This document shows positions 16,048 to 25,017 of a stretch of 64,000 nucleotides of DNA, piece after piece (position 1 is the first letter of the stretch; the number at the start of each line of letters is the position of its first letter). The translations under genes were made by a program, and so were the position numbers. This stretch comes from Nonomuraea fuscirosea. Its GTDB lineage: Bacteria; Actinomycetota; Actinomycetes; Streptosporangiales; Streptosporangiaceae. The notes under the pieces were generated by a model that saw only the letters and a list, made by a program, of their open reading frames with translations, was not told the DNA's origin and ran no database searches. The stretch lies in contig NZ_PVNG01000011.1 in NCBI RefSeq assembly GCF_003001935.1, positions 248,001 through 312,000 on the forward strand, in the 5' to 3' direction.

Positions 16048-16551
16048 ATGAAGCTCACGCTGGTCCGAGGCGACATCACCGAGCAGGCCGTGGACGCGGT
16101 GGTCAACGCCGCCAACTCCTCCCTCCTCGGCGGGGGCGGCGTCGACGGCGCCATCCACCGCCGCGGCGGGCCGGAGATCCTGGCCGAGTGCAGGAAACTG
16201 CGCGCGAGCCGGTACGGCCGCGGCCTGCCGACGGGCCAGGCCGTGGCGACCACGGCCGGCCGGCTGCCCGCCCGCTGGGTGATCCACACGGTCGGGCCCG
16301 TGCACTCCGCCTCGGAGGACCGCTCGGAGCTGCTCGCCTCCTGCTACCGGGAGTCGCTGCGGGTGGCCGGCACCCTGGAGGCCGCCTCGGTGGCCTTCCC
16401 CGCGATCTCGACCGGCATTTTCGGCTGGCCGATGGACGACGCCGCCCGGATCGCCGTGGAGACTGTCCGGGGGTCGGAGACGTCGGTGGAGGAGGTCAGG
16501 TTCGTGCTGTTCGACGAGGCGGCGTACGCCGCGTTCGGGGCGCGCCTCTGA
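16048..16551 (+). CDS. Macrodomain O-acetyl-ADP-ribose deacetylase
   Basis: The 167-aa protein is a complete MacroD-type macrodomain: VRGDITEQAVDAVVNAANSS, GGGGVDGAIHRRGG, VIHTVGPV and FPAISTGIFGWP. The conserved Asn, Asp and glycine loops for ADP-ribose binding are present. Expected activity is hydrolysis of O-acetyl-ADP-ribose or removal of mono-ADP-ribose from proteins. The ATG at 16048 has GGAG 3-6 nt upstream. It converges on the GH2 gene across a strong hairpin. Confidence 0.9.
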   Translation: MKLTLVRGDITEQAVDAVVNAANSSLLGGGGVDGAIHRRGGPEILAECRKLRASRYGRGLPTGQAVATTAGRLPARWVIHTVGPVHSASEDRSELLASCYRESLRVAGTLEAASVAFPAISTGIFGWPMDDAARIAVETVRGSETSVEEVRFVLFDEAAYAAFGARL

Positions 16552-16563
16552 GCGCGCCCCGAA
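16534..16563. terminator. Bidirectional hairpin, macrodomain/GH2
   Basis: A perfect 12-bp stem TTCGGGGCGCGC / GCGCGCCCCGAA has a 6-nt loop that contains the macrodomain stop codon. It lies 7 nt from the GH2 stop. Confidence 0.65.
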
Positions 16564-16569
16564 CTCACG

Positions 16570-19326
16570 TCACGGCGCCCACGGGGGCGCGACCGCCCAG
16601 GTGACGTCCTGGTCGTAGCTCACCGCGTTGTCGAAGGCGTGCGGGCCGCCCGGCACCGCGATGTGCACGGCCTCGGCGTAGTGACGCACCGCGTGGCCGG
16701 CGATGTTGTACGACGCCAGCGTCACGCCCGTGCCCCCGGCCCTGGGCGGCTGGGCGCAGAAGGTGGCGTCCTGGTCGAACAGCGCCGTCCCGTCACGCGC
16801 GTCCTTGCGTACCCGGAAGTCGGCGTGCCGCAGGTAGTGCCCGGCGAAGTTGCGCGACTCGAACGAGTAGCAGCTCCCGTCGGCCAGCCCCCGCCGCACG
16901 TAGAACGTGGCGTCCTCCTTGAGCACCTGCGCGCTGCCCGCGGTCACCACGTCGGTGCGCGCGAGCGCGTCCTGGTGACGCAGGTACCGGTCGGTGAACC
17001 CCGGCGTCGTCACCCGGAGCGACTGCGCCGCCCCGATGGTCAGGTCGGCCCCGCTGCGCCACCAGGGCGTCGCGGGCAGCCAGGTGACGTCGGCGGCGAA
17101 CGACGCGGCGCTGTCCCAGGCGTTCGGCCCGCCGCTGCGCGCCACGTAGACCGCCTCGGAGAAGTGGCGCAGGAAGTGTCCTGGCAGGTTGCGCGACTCC
17201 AGCGACACGCCGGTTCCCGACTGCGCGGGCCGGACGCAGAACGTGGCGTCCTGGTCGAACAGCGCCGTCCCGTCGCGGGCGTCGGCGCGCACCCGGAAGC
17301 CGGAGTGACGCAGGAACCGGCCGGGCAGGTTGCGCGACTCGAACGACACGCACGCGTTGTCGGCCAGCCCGGCCCGCACCCGGAACGTGGCGTCCAGCTT
17401 GAGCCCGTCCGCGCTCGCGGCGTTCACCACGTCCGTGCGGGCCAGGTCGTTCTGGTGGCGCAGGAAGCGGTCGGTGTAGCCGGGGGTGGTGACGCGGAGC
17501 GAGGTGAGCCCGCCCGTCACCAGGCCGGTGGCGGACTGGATGACCGAGCGGTTGACCGCGCGGACGCGGTCGGCGTTCGGCTTCAGCACCCGGCGGTCGT
17601 ACGTCCACAGGCCGTTGACCTCGTTCTCCACGTCTGTCGGCTGGGTGTAGATCGAGGCAGACAGCCCGTTGTCGGTGATCAGCGGCTTGAGCTGCTCGTT
17701 GATCGAGACGTAGCGGTCGGTCAGCGCCGCCGGGTTCGCGGTCATCTCGTACGCGAAGCCGGTGCCCGGCCACTGGTTGCCCGGGCTGAGCAGGCCGAGG
17801 CCGCCGAACTCGCCGAGCACGGCCACCCGGCTCGCGCTGGGTCGCTGCGGCGTCCCCGGGCCCACGTAGATGTGGTCGTCCACCACGTCGCCGTTGCCGC
17901 CGTCGAAGCCGCAGCAGTTGGAGCCGGAGTTGTTGTTCACCAGACGGCTCGGGTCCCAGCTCTTGACCAGGTCGGCGATGCGGGCGGGGTCATACTCGCC
18001 CCAGCCCTCGTTGAACGGCACCCACTGCACGATCGAGGTGATCCCGCGCAGATGGTCGATCATGCGGCGCAGCTCGCTCTCGAAATTGGCGCGATCGGCC
18101 GTGGAGGGGGTGACGCCGGCGCGCATCGAGGGCATGTCCTGCCAGACCATCAGGCCGAGCCGGTCGGCCCAGTAGTACCAGCGGGCGGGCTCGACCTTGA
18201 CGTGCTTGCGCACGGTGTTGAAGCCGAGCGCCTTCTGCTGTTCCAGGTCGAAGCGCAGGGCCGCGTCGGTGGGGGCGGTGGAGATGCCGTCGGGCCAGTA
18301 GCCCTGGTCGAGGGTGCCGAGCTGGTAGAGGAACCTGCCGTTGAGCGTCGGGCGCAGCACGCCGCCGACGACGGCCTTCCCCACCGACCTCATCCCGAAA
18401 TATCCGGACACGGTGTCGCCGCCGCCGGTGCCGGTCAGCGTGACCCTGAGGTCGTACAGGAAGGGATCGTCGGGCGTCCACAGCCGGGCGTTCGGCACCG
18501 GCACCCGCAGGTGCGCCCCGATCGCGCCGGTCGCGCTGCCGACCACGGTGCCGCCACTCGTGCCGCCGGTCATGACCTCGGCCCGCACCTGCTGGCCCGA
18601 GGCTCCGGCCGCCTGCACCACCAGGTCGAGCTGCCCCGCGGCCACGTCGGGCACGGTGTCCAGCCGGGTGATGCTCGCCGCGTCGACCGGCTCCATCCAC
18701 ACCGTCTGCCAGATGCCGGAGTGGGCGGTGTAGAAGATGCCGCCCGGGGCGCGGCGCTGCTTGCCGATCGGGGCGCCCGCGCCGTCGACCGGGGCGTACA
18801 CGCCGACGATGAGCTCGTTGACGCCCGCCCGCAGGGCCGGGGTGATGTCGAAGCCGAACGGGTCGTAGCCGCCGGTGTGGGCGCCGACCGAGGTGCCGTT
18901 CACCCACACCCGGCTCTCCCAGCTCACCGCGCCGAAGTTGAGCCGCACGCGGCGGCCCGACCAGGCGGCGGGCACGGTGAAGGTCCTGCGGTACCACATG
19001 CGGTCCTCGTGCCGCTGGACGCGCGACAGCCCCGACTCGATCGGGTACGGCACCAGCACCTGCCCGGCGAGGTTCTGCCCGGTCGGCGGGGTGGTGATGG
19101 AGCCGGTTGCGGCGAACTGCCACAGGCCGTTGAGGTTCTGCCACTCGGGGCGGACGAGCTGGGGCCGCGGATACTCCGGCAACGTGTTGTCCGGGCTCAC
19201 CTCGGCGGTCCATGGGGTGGTCAGCGGAGGCGCCGCCAGCGCCTCCTGCACGGGTAAGGCGACGACTGCTCCTGAGAGGACCAGCACCGCGGTGAGGCGG
19301 CGGGCCCAGCCTGAGAATCTGCTCAT
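16570..19326 (-). CDS. Secreted glycoside hydrolase family 2 with two AbfB modules
   Basis: The 918-aa protein starts with a Sec signal (cleavage near ALAAPP, residue about 32). The GH2 sugar-binding domain (WYRRTFTVPAAW, NGTSVGAHTGGYDPF), beta-sandwich and TIM barrel follow. The acid/base lies in NEGWGEYD (about Glu440) and the nucleophile in LGEFGGLG (about Glu506). Residues about 609-760 and 766-918 are tandem AbfB (CBM42-type) arabinose-binding modules, near-identical in plan (SLRVTTPG, DRFLRHQ, FESRN, TALFDQDATFC). This suggests an arabinan- or arabinoxylan-associated beta-galactosidase-like enzyme. The start at 19326 has AAGGAG 6 nt upstream. Confidence 0.88.
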   Translation of the reverse strand: MSRFSGWARRLTAVLVLSGAVVALPVQEALAAPPLTTPWTAEVSPDNTLPEYPRPQLVRPEWQNLNGLWQFAATGSITTPPTGQNLAGQVLVPYPIESGLSRVQRHEDRMWYRRTFTVPAAWSGRRVRLNFGAVSWESRVWVNGTSVGAHTGGYDPFGFDITPALRAGVNELIVGVYAPVDGAGAPIGKQRRAPGGIFYTAHSGIWQTVWMEPVDAASITRLDTVPDVAAGQLDLVVQAAGASGQQVRAEVMTGGTSGGTVVGSATGAIGAHLRVPVPNARLWTPDDPFLYDLRVTLTGTGGGDTVSGYFGMRSVGKAVVGGVLRPTLNGRFLYQLGTLDQGYWPDGISTAPTDAALRFDLEQQKALGFNTVRKHVKVEPARWYYWADRLGLMVWQDMPSMRAGVTPSTADRANFESELRRMIDHLRGITSIVQWVPFNEGWGEYDPARIADLVKSWDPSRLVNNNSGSNCCGFDGGNGDVVDDHIYVGPGTPQRPSASRVAVLGEFGGLGLLSPGNQWPGTGFAYEMTANPAALTDRYVSINEQLKPLITDNGLSASIYTQPTDVENEVNGLWTYDRRVLKPNADRVRAVNRSVIQSATGLVTGGLTSLRVTTPGYTDRFLRHQNDLARTDVVNAASADGLKLDATFRVRAGLADNACVSFESRNLPGRFLRHSGFRVRADARDGTALFDQDATFCVRPAQSGTGVSLESRNLPGHFLRHFSEAVYVARSGGPNAWDSAASFAADVTWLPATPWWRSGADLTIGAAQSLRVTTPGFTDRYLRHQDALARTDVVTAGSAQVLKEDATFYVRRGLADGSCYSFESRNFAGHYLRHADFRVRKDARDGTALFDQDATFCAQPPRAGGTGVTLASYNIAGHAVRHYAEAVHIAVPGGPHAFDNAVSYDQDVTWAVAPPWAP

Positions 19327-19455
19327 CTCGGCTCCTTGACGAGGACCGGTGCTGACTCCCCCCGACAGGTTGCGACCGAACTTGAACGAGTTAGATCGCA
19401 CCGTGACCATATACCGAAGATCACCTGTGCGAAATAGACCATTTACTGGGATTTG

Positions 19456-20250
19456 TCAGGCGCGTGGATCGACCGCCGACCAGGGGAGCGTCAGCTCGCC
19501 CAGTCGCCACCGCGCCACGCCGCCCAGCGGCGGCCGCATCGGCACCGGCCAGGAGGCGGACAGGGCCTGGATCGCGGCCAGCCACCGCTGCCGCCGTCCA
19601 TGGGCCCCATAGGGAGCGCTGACCGCCCAGGCCCGATCGAAGTCGCTCAGGAACGCATGAATCCGCTCACCCGGCACGTTCCGGTGGATGAGCGTCTTGG
19701 GCAGCCGGTCGGCCAGATCGGACGGCCGCTCGAACGCCTCGAACCGGGCCGAGAACGTGATCGTCCGCGGCCCTCCGGCCGTCAGCCCCGCCCAGACCGC
19801 CCGCCGCCCGTTCTCCGACGAGGTGCCCTCGACCAGGACGCCGCCGGGGGCCAGCCGCCCGGTCAGCGCGTCCCAGTACCGCCAGGCCTCCTCCTCGCCG
19901 TACTGGCGCAGCACGTTGAAGGCGCGCACCAGCGTCGGCGGGCGCGGGACCGGCAGTTCGAAGCCGCCCAGCCGGAAGCTCAGCCCCTCCCGCTCGTACG
20001 GCTTCGCCACCGCCACCCGGGCCGGATCGATCTCGATCCCCACGACCTCCACCCCCGGCACCACCCGGCGCAACCGGGTGAACAGCTCCAGCGTCGTCGT
20101 GTGCGACGCGCCGTAGCCGAGGTCGACCACGAGCGGCCGCCCGGCCGAGCGCAGCAGCGGGCCGTGCACGGCCGCGATCCAGCGGTCGCAGCGCCGCAGC
20201 CGGTTGTAGCCGGTCGTCCCCCGGGTGATCGCCCCGACGGGCTTAGCCAC
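19456..20250 (-). CDS. Class I SAM-dependent methyltransferase-like protein
   Basis: The 264-aa protein has a Rossmann SAM site (LVVDLGYGASHTTTLELF, then VVGIEIDPARV and VRAFNVLRQYGEEEAW). Motif I is DLGYGASHT rather than the usual DxGxGxG, a form seen in an actinobacterial family of unknown substrate. The gene starts inside the end of the SDR gene (8-bp overlap), so the two are coupled. The substrate cannot be predicted. Confidence 0.78.
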   Translation of the reverse strand: MAKPVGAITRGTTGYNRLRRCDRWIAAVHGPLLRSAGRPLVVDLGYGASHTTTLELFTRLRRVVPGVEVVGIEIDPARVAVAKPYEREGLSFRLGGFELPVPRPPTLVRAFNVLRQYGEEEAWRYWDALTGRLAPGGVLVEGTSSENGRRAVWAGLTAGGPRTITFSARFEAFERPSDLADRLPKTLIHRNVPGERIHAFLSDFDRAWAVSAPYGAHGRRQRWLAAIQALSASWPVPMRPPLGGVARWRLGELTLPWSAVDPRA

Positions 20251-20986
20251 CGACCCGGTGCACCTTGTGCTGCGCCGCCTGCGCCCGCGGGCGGATGACC
20301 ATGCGGTCGACGTTCACGTGGGCGGGCCTGGTCACCGCCCAGGCGATGGCGTCGGCCACGTCGTCGGAGCTCAGCGGGTCGGGCACGCCGGCGTACACGC
20401 GGGCGGCGGCCGCCTCGTCGCCCCTGAAGCGGGTGACCGCGAAGCCCTCGGTCTTGACCATGCCCGGCGCGATCTCGACGATCCGCACCGGCTGACCGAC
20501 GAGTTCGAGGCGGAGGGTCTCGGCCATCGTGCGCAGGGCGTGCTTGGCCGCGACGTATCCGCCGCCGCCCTCGTACGCGTCGAACGCCGCCGTGGAGGTG
20601 AGCATGACCAGCACCCCGTCACCCGACTCCACCAGCCGGGGCAGCAGCGCCTGGGTCACGCGCAGGGAGCCCAGCACGTTGACGTCGTACATGTGCCGCC
20701 AGTCCTCCAGCCGGCCCTCGGCCACCGGTTCGAGGCCGTAGGCGCCGCCGGCGTTGTTGACCAGCACGTCGCAGCGCTCCAGCGAGGCGGCCAGCGCGTC
20801 CACCGACTCCTGCGCGGTCACGTCGAGCGTCACCGGCCTGATCGAGGGTGTCTCCGCGGCCAGTTTGTCCAGGCGGTCGCGGCGGCGCGCCCCCGCCACC
20901 ACGTCGAAGCCCTCGGCGGCCAGCCGCCGCGCGGTCGCCTCTCCGATCCCGCTGCTCGCACCGGTCACCACAGCCGTCTTCCGCAT
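20243..20986 (-). CDS. Short-chain dehydrogenase/reductase
   Basis: The 247-aa classical SDR has a cofactor motif TGASSGIGEAT, NNAGG, a catalytic Ser in the MLTSTAAF block, and YVAAK with the Tyr-Lys pair. A homologous SDR (Rv0484c) sits upstream of mshA in Mycobacterium tuberculosis, also divergent, so this is a conserved neighbour. The substrate is unknown. CAGGAT ends 7 nt before the ATG. Confidence 0.87.
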   Translation of the reverse strand: MRKTAVVTGASSGIGEATARRLAAEGFDVVAGARRRDRLDKLAAETPSIRPVTLDVTAQESVDALAASLERCDVLVNNAGGAYGLEPVAEGRLEDWRHMYDVNVLGSLRVTQALLPRLVESGDGVLVMLTSTAAFDAYEGGGGYVAAKHALRTMAETLRLELVGQPVRIVEIAPGMVKTEGFAVTRFRGDEAAAARVYAGVPDPLSSDDVADAIAWAVTRPAHVNVDRMVIRPRAQAAQHKVHRVGG

Positions 20987-21103
20987 GCACCACATCCTGC
21001 CAGGCGGGCTCCGAGACGCCGGTTGTGCACCCCCGGTTGTGACTGTCTGTCGGGAATGTCGAAAAATTCGGATTTGTTGTACATCGCTTGGAGGTGATGT
21101 CGA

Positions 21104-22384
21104 GTGAGGCGACGACGGGTGAGCCGGGTCGCGACCATCAGCATGCACACGTCACCGCTGGACCAGCCCGGCACGGGCGACGCCGGCGGCATGAACGTGT
21201 ACATCGTCGAGTCCGCCAAACGGCTGGCCGAACTCGGCGTGGAGGTGGAGATCTTCACCCGGGCCACCGCCCGTGACCTCCCGCCCGTGGCCGAACTCGT
21301 CCCGGGCGTCCTCGTCCGCCACCTCACGGCCGGTCCGTACGAGGAGATGGACCGCGGCGACCTGCCCGGCCAGCTCTGCGCGTTCCTGTCGGAGGTGCTG
21401 CGCACCGAGGCCGTCTACGACCCGGGCCGCTACGACGTCATCCACTCCCACTACTGGCTGTCCGGCCAGGTCGGCTGGCTGGCCAAGGAGCGCTGGGGCG
21501 TTCCGCTCGTGCACACCATGCACACGATGGCCAAGGTCAAGAACCGGCTGCTCGCCGCCGGCGACCGGCCCGAGCCCCAGGCGCGCGTGGTCGGCGAGGA
21601 ACAGGTCGTGAGCATCGCCGACCGCCTCGTGGCCAACACCTCGGAAGAGGCGTCCGAGCTGATCGACCTGTACGGCGCCGAACGCGACCGCGTCGTGGTC
21701 GTGAACCCCGGCGTCAACCTCACCCTCTTCCAGCCCGCTTCACAGGGCGCCGCCCGGCACCGGCTCGGCCTGCCGCGGGACGCGCACGTGCTGCTGTTCG
21801 TCGGCCGCGTCCAGCCGCTCAAGGCGCCCGACGTGCTGCTGAAGGCCGCCTCCAGAATGCTCATCGACGACCCCTCCCTGCGCGGGCGGCTGGTGGTGGC
21901 CTGCGTCGGAGGCCCGTCGGGCAACGGCCTGGCCCGGCCCTCGTTCCTCGCGGAGCTGGCCACCGAGCTGGGCATCTCCGACGTCGTCCGCCTCGTCCGC
22001 CCCGCCCCTCAGGAGGAACTGGCCGACTGGTACCGCGCCGCCTCCGTCACCGTCGTGCCCTCCTACAGCGAGTCGTTCGGGCTCGTGGCGCTGGAGTCGC
22101 AGGCGTGCGGCACGCCGGTGGCCGCGGCCGCGGTCGGGGGGCTGCGCACGGCCGTACAGGACGGGGTCTCCGGCCTGCTCGTGGACGGCCACGACCCCTC
22201 GCAGTGGGCGCGGGCGCTGCGCCGCTTCGTCACCGAGCCGCGCTGGCGCGATCAGCTCTCGGCGGGGGCACGCGCGCACGCCGCCGCGTTCGGCTGGCAG
22301 GCCACGGCCGTCCACCTCAGGGAGGTCTACGCCGCCGCCGTGGCGAACCTGCACCGGGTCCCCGTGGCCGTGTCGAACTTCTGA
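21104..22384 (+). CDS. mshA: D-inositol-3-phosphate glycosyltransferase, mycothiol synthesis
   Basis: The 426-aa family 4 glycosyltransferase transfers GlcNAc from UDP-GlcNAc to 1L-inositol-1-phosphate, the first step of mycothiol biosynthesis. Signature parts are present: TSPLDQPGTGDAGGMNVYI at the N-terminus, HSHYWLSG, HTMHTMAKVKN, the nucleotide site GRVQPLKAPD, and PSYSESFGLVALESQACG. The GTG at 21104 has GGAGG 9 nt upstream. Downstream YbjN and gpmA follow as in Mycobacterium. Confidence 0.94.
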   Translation: MRRRRVSRVATISMHTSPLDQPGTGDAGGMNVYIVESAKRLAELGVEVEIFTRATARDLPPVAELVPGVLVRHLTAGPYEEMDRGDLPGQLCAFLSEVLRTEAVYDPGRYDVIHSHYWLSGQVGWLAKERWGVPLVHTMHTMAKVKNRLLAAGDRPEPQARVVGEEQVVSIADRLVANTSEEASELIDLYGAERDRVVVVNPGVNLTLFQPASQGAARHRLGLPRDAHVLLFVGRVQPLKAPDVLLKAASRMLIDDPSLRGRLVVACVGGPSGNGLARPSFLAELATELGISDVVRLVRPAPQEELADWYRAASVTVVPSYSESFGLVALESQACGTPVAAAAVGGLRTAVQDGVSGLLVDGHDPSQWARALRRFVTEPRWRDQLSAGARAHAAAFGWQATAVHLREVYAAAVANLHRVPVAVSNF

Positions 22385-22410
22385 CCGTACTTTGTTCTAG
22401 CCTGGGCGGC

Positions 22411-22890
22411 ATGCGCGAAGTCGTCGAAGCCGCGCTCAAGGCCGCGGACGTCTCCTATGACGAGCCGCGGCCGGGGGCGTTCCTCGCCAAACTGCCCGGA
22501 CAGCACAAGCTCGCCACCATGACCTGGCTGATCGTGGGGGAGCGGATGCTGCACGTAGAGGCGTTCTTCTGCCGGCAGCCCGACGAGAACCACACGGAGT
22601 TCTACCGCTGGCTGCTGGGCAAGAACGGCTCGATGTACGGGGTGCACTTCTCCCTCGACCCCGTCGGTGACGTCTATCTTGTCGGCCGCCTGCCCCTCGA
22701 CGCCATCACCGAGGAGGAGATCGACCGGCTGCTCGGCTGCGTGCTGACGTACTCGGACGAATGGTTCGACCGGGCGCTGGAGCTCGGGTTCGCCTCGTCG
22801 ATCAGGCGGGAGTGGGAGTGGCGGGCCAAGCGGGGCGAGTCGCTGGCCAACCTCCAGGCCTTCGCCCGCTTCGCCGACCCCGACCGATAG
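22411..22890 (+). CDS. YbjN-domain protein (Rv0487-like)
   Basis: The 159-aa protein is a YbjN / type III secretion chaperone-like sensory domain (FFCRQPDENHTEFYRWLL, YLVGRLPLDAITEEEIDRLL). The function is unknown, but it is conserved between mshA and gpmA. TAGCCT (22398-22403) ends 7 nt before the ATG, so it can be made from its own leaderless transcript. The last codons and stop lie inside a 34-bp tandem repeat. Confidence 0.85.
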   Translation: MREVVEAALKAADVSYDEPRPGAFLAKLPGQHKLATMTWLIVGERMLHVEAFFCRQPDENHTEFYRWLLGKNGSMYGVHFSLDPVGDVYLVGRLPLDAITEEEIDRLLGCVLTYSDEWFDRALELGFASSIRREWEWRAKRGESLANLQAFARFADPDR

Positions 22891-22965
22891 GAGCCTCCGG
22901 GCTCTCGCCGACCCCGGCCGGTAGAACCTTCCGGGCTCTCGCCGACCCCGGCCGGTGGCTCGTCC
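22864..22965. repeat. 34-bp tandem repeat, three copies, over a gene end
   Basis: Copies at 22864-22897 (diverged, coding and containing the YbjN stop), 22898-22931 and 22932-22965 share the core CTCGCCGACCCCGGCCGGT. The last two are nearly identical. The array separates the YbjN gene from the gpmA promoter. Confidence 0.75.
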
Positions 22966-22987
22966 CGGGAACCATAGGATTGGCCGC

Positions 22988-23731
22988 ATGGCGACTTTGG
23001 TGCTGCTTAGGCACGGCGAGAGTGACTGGAACGCGAAGGGCCTGTTCACCGGCTGGGTGGACGTGAGCCTGTCGGCCAAGGGCGAGGACGAGGCGCGGCG
23101 CGGCGGCCGGCTGCTCCAGGACGCCGGGCTGCGTCCCGACGTCCTGCACACCAGCCTGCTGACCCGGGCCATCCAGACGGCCCAGCTGGCGCTGGGGCAG
23201 GCCGACCTGCTCTGGCTCCCGGTCAAGCGCAGCTGGCGGCTCAACGAACGCCACTACGGCGCCCTCCAGGGCAAGAACAAGGCGCAGACCCGCGAGGAGT
23301 TCGGCGACGAGCAGTTCATGCTCTGGCGCCGCTCCTACGACACGCCCCCGCCGCCCATCGCCGACGACGACGAATACTCCCAGGCGGGAGACGCCCGCTA
23401 CGCCCTGCTGCCTCCGGAGCTGATGCCCCGCACGGAGTGCCTGAAGGACGTGGTCGACCGGATGCTGCCGTACTGGTACGACGAGATCGTCCCCGACCTG
23501 GCGGCCGGCCGCACGGTCCTGGTGGCCGCCCACGGCAACTCCCTGCGGGCCCTGGTCAAGCACCTCGACGGCATCGACGACGACGCCATCGCCGGGCTCA
23601 ACATCCCGACCGGCATCCCGCTGGTCTACGAGCTCGACGCCGACTACCGCCCGGTGCGGCGGGGCGGCGAATACCTCGACCCCGAGGCCGCCGAGGCCGC
23701 CATCGAGGCCGTCGCCAACCAGGGCCGCTGA
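22988..23731 (+). CDS. gpmA: 2,3-bisphosphoglycerate-dependent phosphoglycerate mutase
   Basis: The 247-aa glycolytic enzyme interconverts 3- and 2-phosphoglycerate. It has the RHGESDWN phosphohistidine motif (His10), the LNERHYGALQGKNK block, and the second catalytic His in VAAHGNSLRAL. TAGGAT (22975-22980) ends 7 nt before the ATG and there is no Shine-Dalgarno, so it is probably leaderless. An 11-bp perfect hairpin closes the gene. Confidence 0.95.
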   Translation: MATLVLLRHGESDWNAKGLFTGWVDVSLSAKGEDEARRGGRLLQDAGLRPDVLHTSLLTRAIQTAQLALGQADLLWLPVKRSWRLNERHYGALQGKNKAQTREEFGDEQFMLWRRSYDTPPPPIADDDEYSQAGDARYALLPPELMPRTECLKDVVDRMLPYWYDEIVPDLAAGRTVLVAAHGNSLRALVKHLDGIDDDAIAGLNIPTGIPLVYELDADYRPVRRGGEYLDPEAAEAAIEAVANQGR

Positions 23732-23736
23732 CTTCC

Positions 23737-23761
23737 ATGGGGCGGGCGCGGCCCGCCCCAT
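23737..23761. terminator. Bidirectional hairpin, gpmA/P450
   Basis: ATGGGGCGGGC-GCG-GCCCGCCCCAT is a perfect 11-bp stem with a 3-nt loop, placed between the two convergent stop codons. Confidence 0.7.
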
Positions 23762-23765
23762 GACC

Positions 23766-24977
23766 TCACGCCGCCGGCTTCCCGAGCAGCGGCAGGCGGC
23801 GCAGCCCGGTCAGCGACGGCGCCGAGATGAACTCCACCGGATCCGCGGGATCGCTGCGCAGGACGGCGAAGCGGTCGAGCAGGATGTTCAGCGCGACCCG
23901 CCCCTCCAGCCTGGCCAGGGGCGCGCCCAGGCAGAAGTGGATGCCCCGGCCGAAGGCCAGGTGCGGGTTGGGGTCGCGATGGGGATCGAACGCCTCGGGG
24001 TCCTCGAACTGCCGCGGATCCCGGTTCGCCGCGGCCATCCAGCACATCACCAGCTGATCGGCCGGTATCGTCACCCCGCCGAGCTCGCTCTCGCGCGTGG
24101 TGGCCCGGCCGAGCAGCGCGAACGGGGTGAACAGCCGCAGCGACTCCTCGATCACGGCCGGGACCGAGGCGCGGTCGGCGCGTACCTTGTCCTGCTGGCC
24201 GGGGAAGGCGTCCAGGCACAGCACGGTGTTGCCGAGCAGCATCGTCGTGGTGATGTGCCCGGCCAGCAGGAGCAGGATGGCGAAGTTGACCACCTGTTCG
24301 GTCGGCAGGCGCTCGCCGTCCACCTCGGCCTCGACCAGCCTGGTGAGCAGGTCGGCGCGCGGCCCCTTGCGGCGCTCGGCCGCGTGCCCGGCCAGGTAGT
24401 CGCTCATCTCCCGCCACGGCTTCATCGTGGCCTCGAGGCTCTCCGCGCGCTCCTCGGCGGACTGGCCGAGCGAGACCTCCGCGTCCCGCTGGAACAGCGC
24501 GTCCGCCCATCGCTTGAACAGGGCCCGATCTTCGCTGGGCACGCCGAGCAGCTCGGCGATGACGATGACCGGCAGCGGATAGGCCAGGTCGCGCACCAGC
24601 TCGAACCCCTCGCCCTCGCGCGCCGCGTCGAGCAGCTCGTGCGTGATCGCGGCGATCCGCGGCTCCAGGTCCGCGACCACCTTGCGGGTGAACGCGCTGC
24701 TCACCAGCTTGCGCAGCTTCCCGTGCTCCGGCGGGTCGATCTGGGTGATGAAGCCCTCCAGCGAGAAGCCGTCCTTCGGCATCATCTCCTTCGGCACCAC
24801 CCGCATCGTGTCGGAGGAGAAGGTCGCGGGGTCGCCGAGCACCTCCTGCAGCTCCGGGTAGCCGTAGACGGACCACATCCCGGCCCGCGGGTCGAACTCG
24901 ACCGCCGGGCCCGTCCGGGGTCCGTGCAGCCAGAACAGTTGCCGGGGAACGTCGTACCGTTCGACGATGTGCGCCAT
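23766..24977 (-). CDS. Cytochrome P450
   Basis: The 403-aa soluble bacterial P450 has the I-helix LLLAGHITTT, the K-helix EESLR, and the haem-Cys loop FGRGIHFCLGAPLAR. It is expected to hydroxylate or oxidise a small hydrophobic compound with ferredoxin partners encoded elsewhere; the substrate is unknown. ATG at 24977 is preferred to GTG at 24983 because GGAG lies 5 nt upstream. A GbsR/MarR-type regulator lies 40 bp upstream on the same strand. The pair is inserted between gpmA and phoU, which are neighbours in relatives. Confidence 0.9.
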   Translation of the reverse strand: MAHIVERYDVPRQLFWLHGPRTGPAVEFDPRAGMWSVYGYPELQEVLGDPATFSSDTMRVVPKEMMPKDGFSLEGFITQIDPPEHGKLRKLVSSAFTRKVVADLEPRIAAITHELLDAAREGEGFELVRDLAYPLPVIVIAELLGVPSEDRALFKRWADALFQRDAEVSLGQSAEERAESLEATMKPWREMSDYLAGHAAERRKGPRADLLTRLVEAEVDGERLPTEQVVNFAILLLLAGHITTTMLLGNTVLCLDAFPGQQDKVRADRASVPAVIEESLRLFTPFALLGRATTRESELGGVTIPADQLVMCWMAAANRDPRQFEDPEAFDPHRDPNPHLAFGRGIHFCLGAPLARLEGRVALNILLDRFAVLRSDPADPVEFISAPSLTGLRRLPLLGKPAA

Positions 24978-25017
24978 CGTCACTCCTTGGTTGAGGATCC
25001 CTCTTCTGTGGCGTACG

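Noticed and set aside
16639..19257. An 872-codon open frame on the plus strand
   Set aside because: It is antisense to the GH2 gene, rich in Arg/Gly/Pro/His, and exists only because third positions are G or C. The minus-strand frame has signal peptide, catalytic motifs and repeats.
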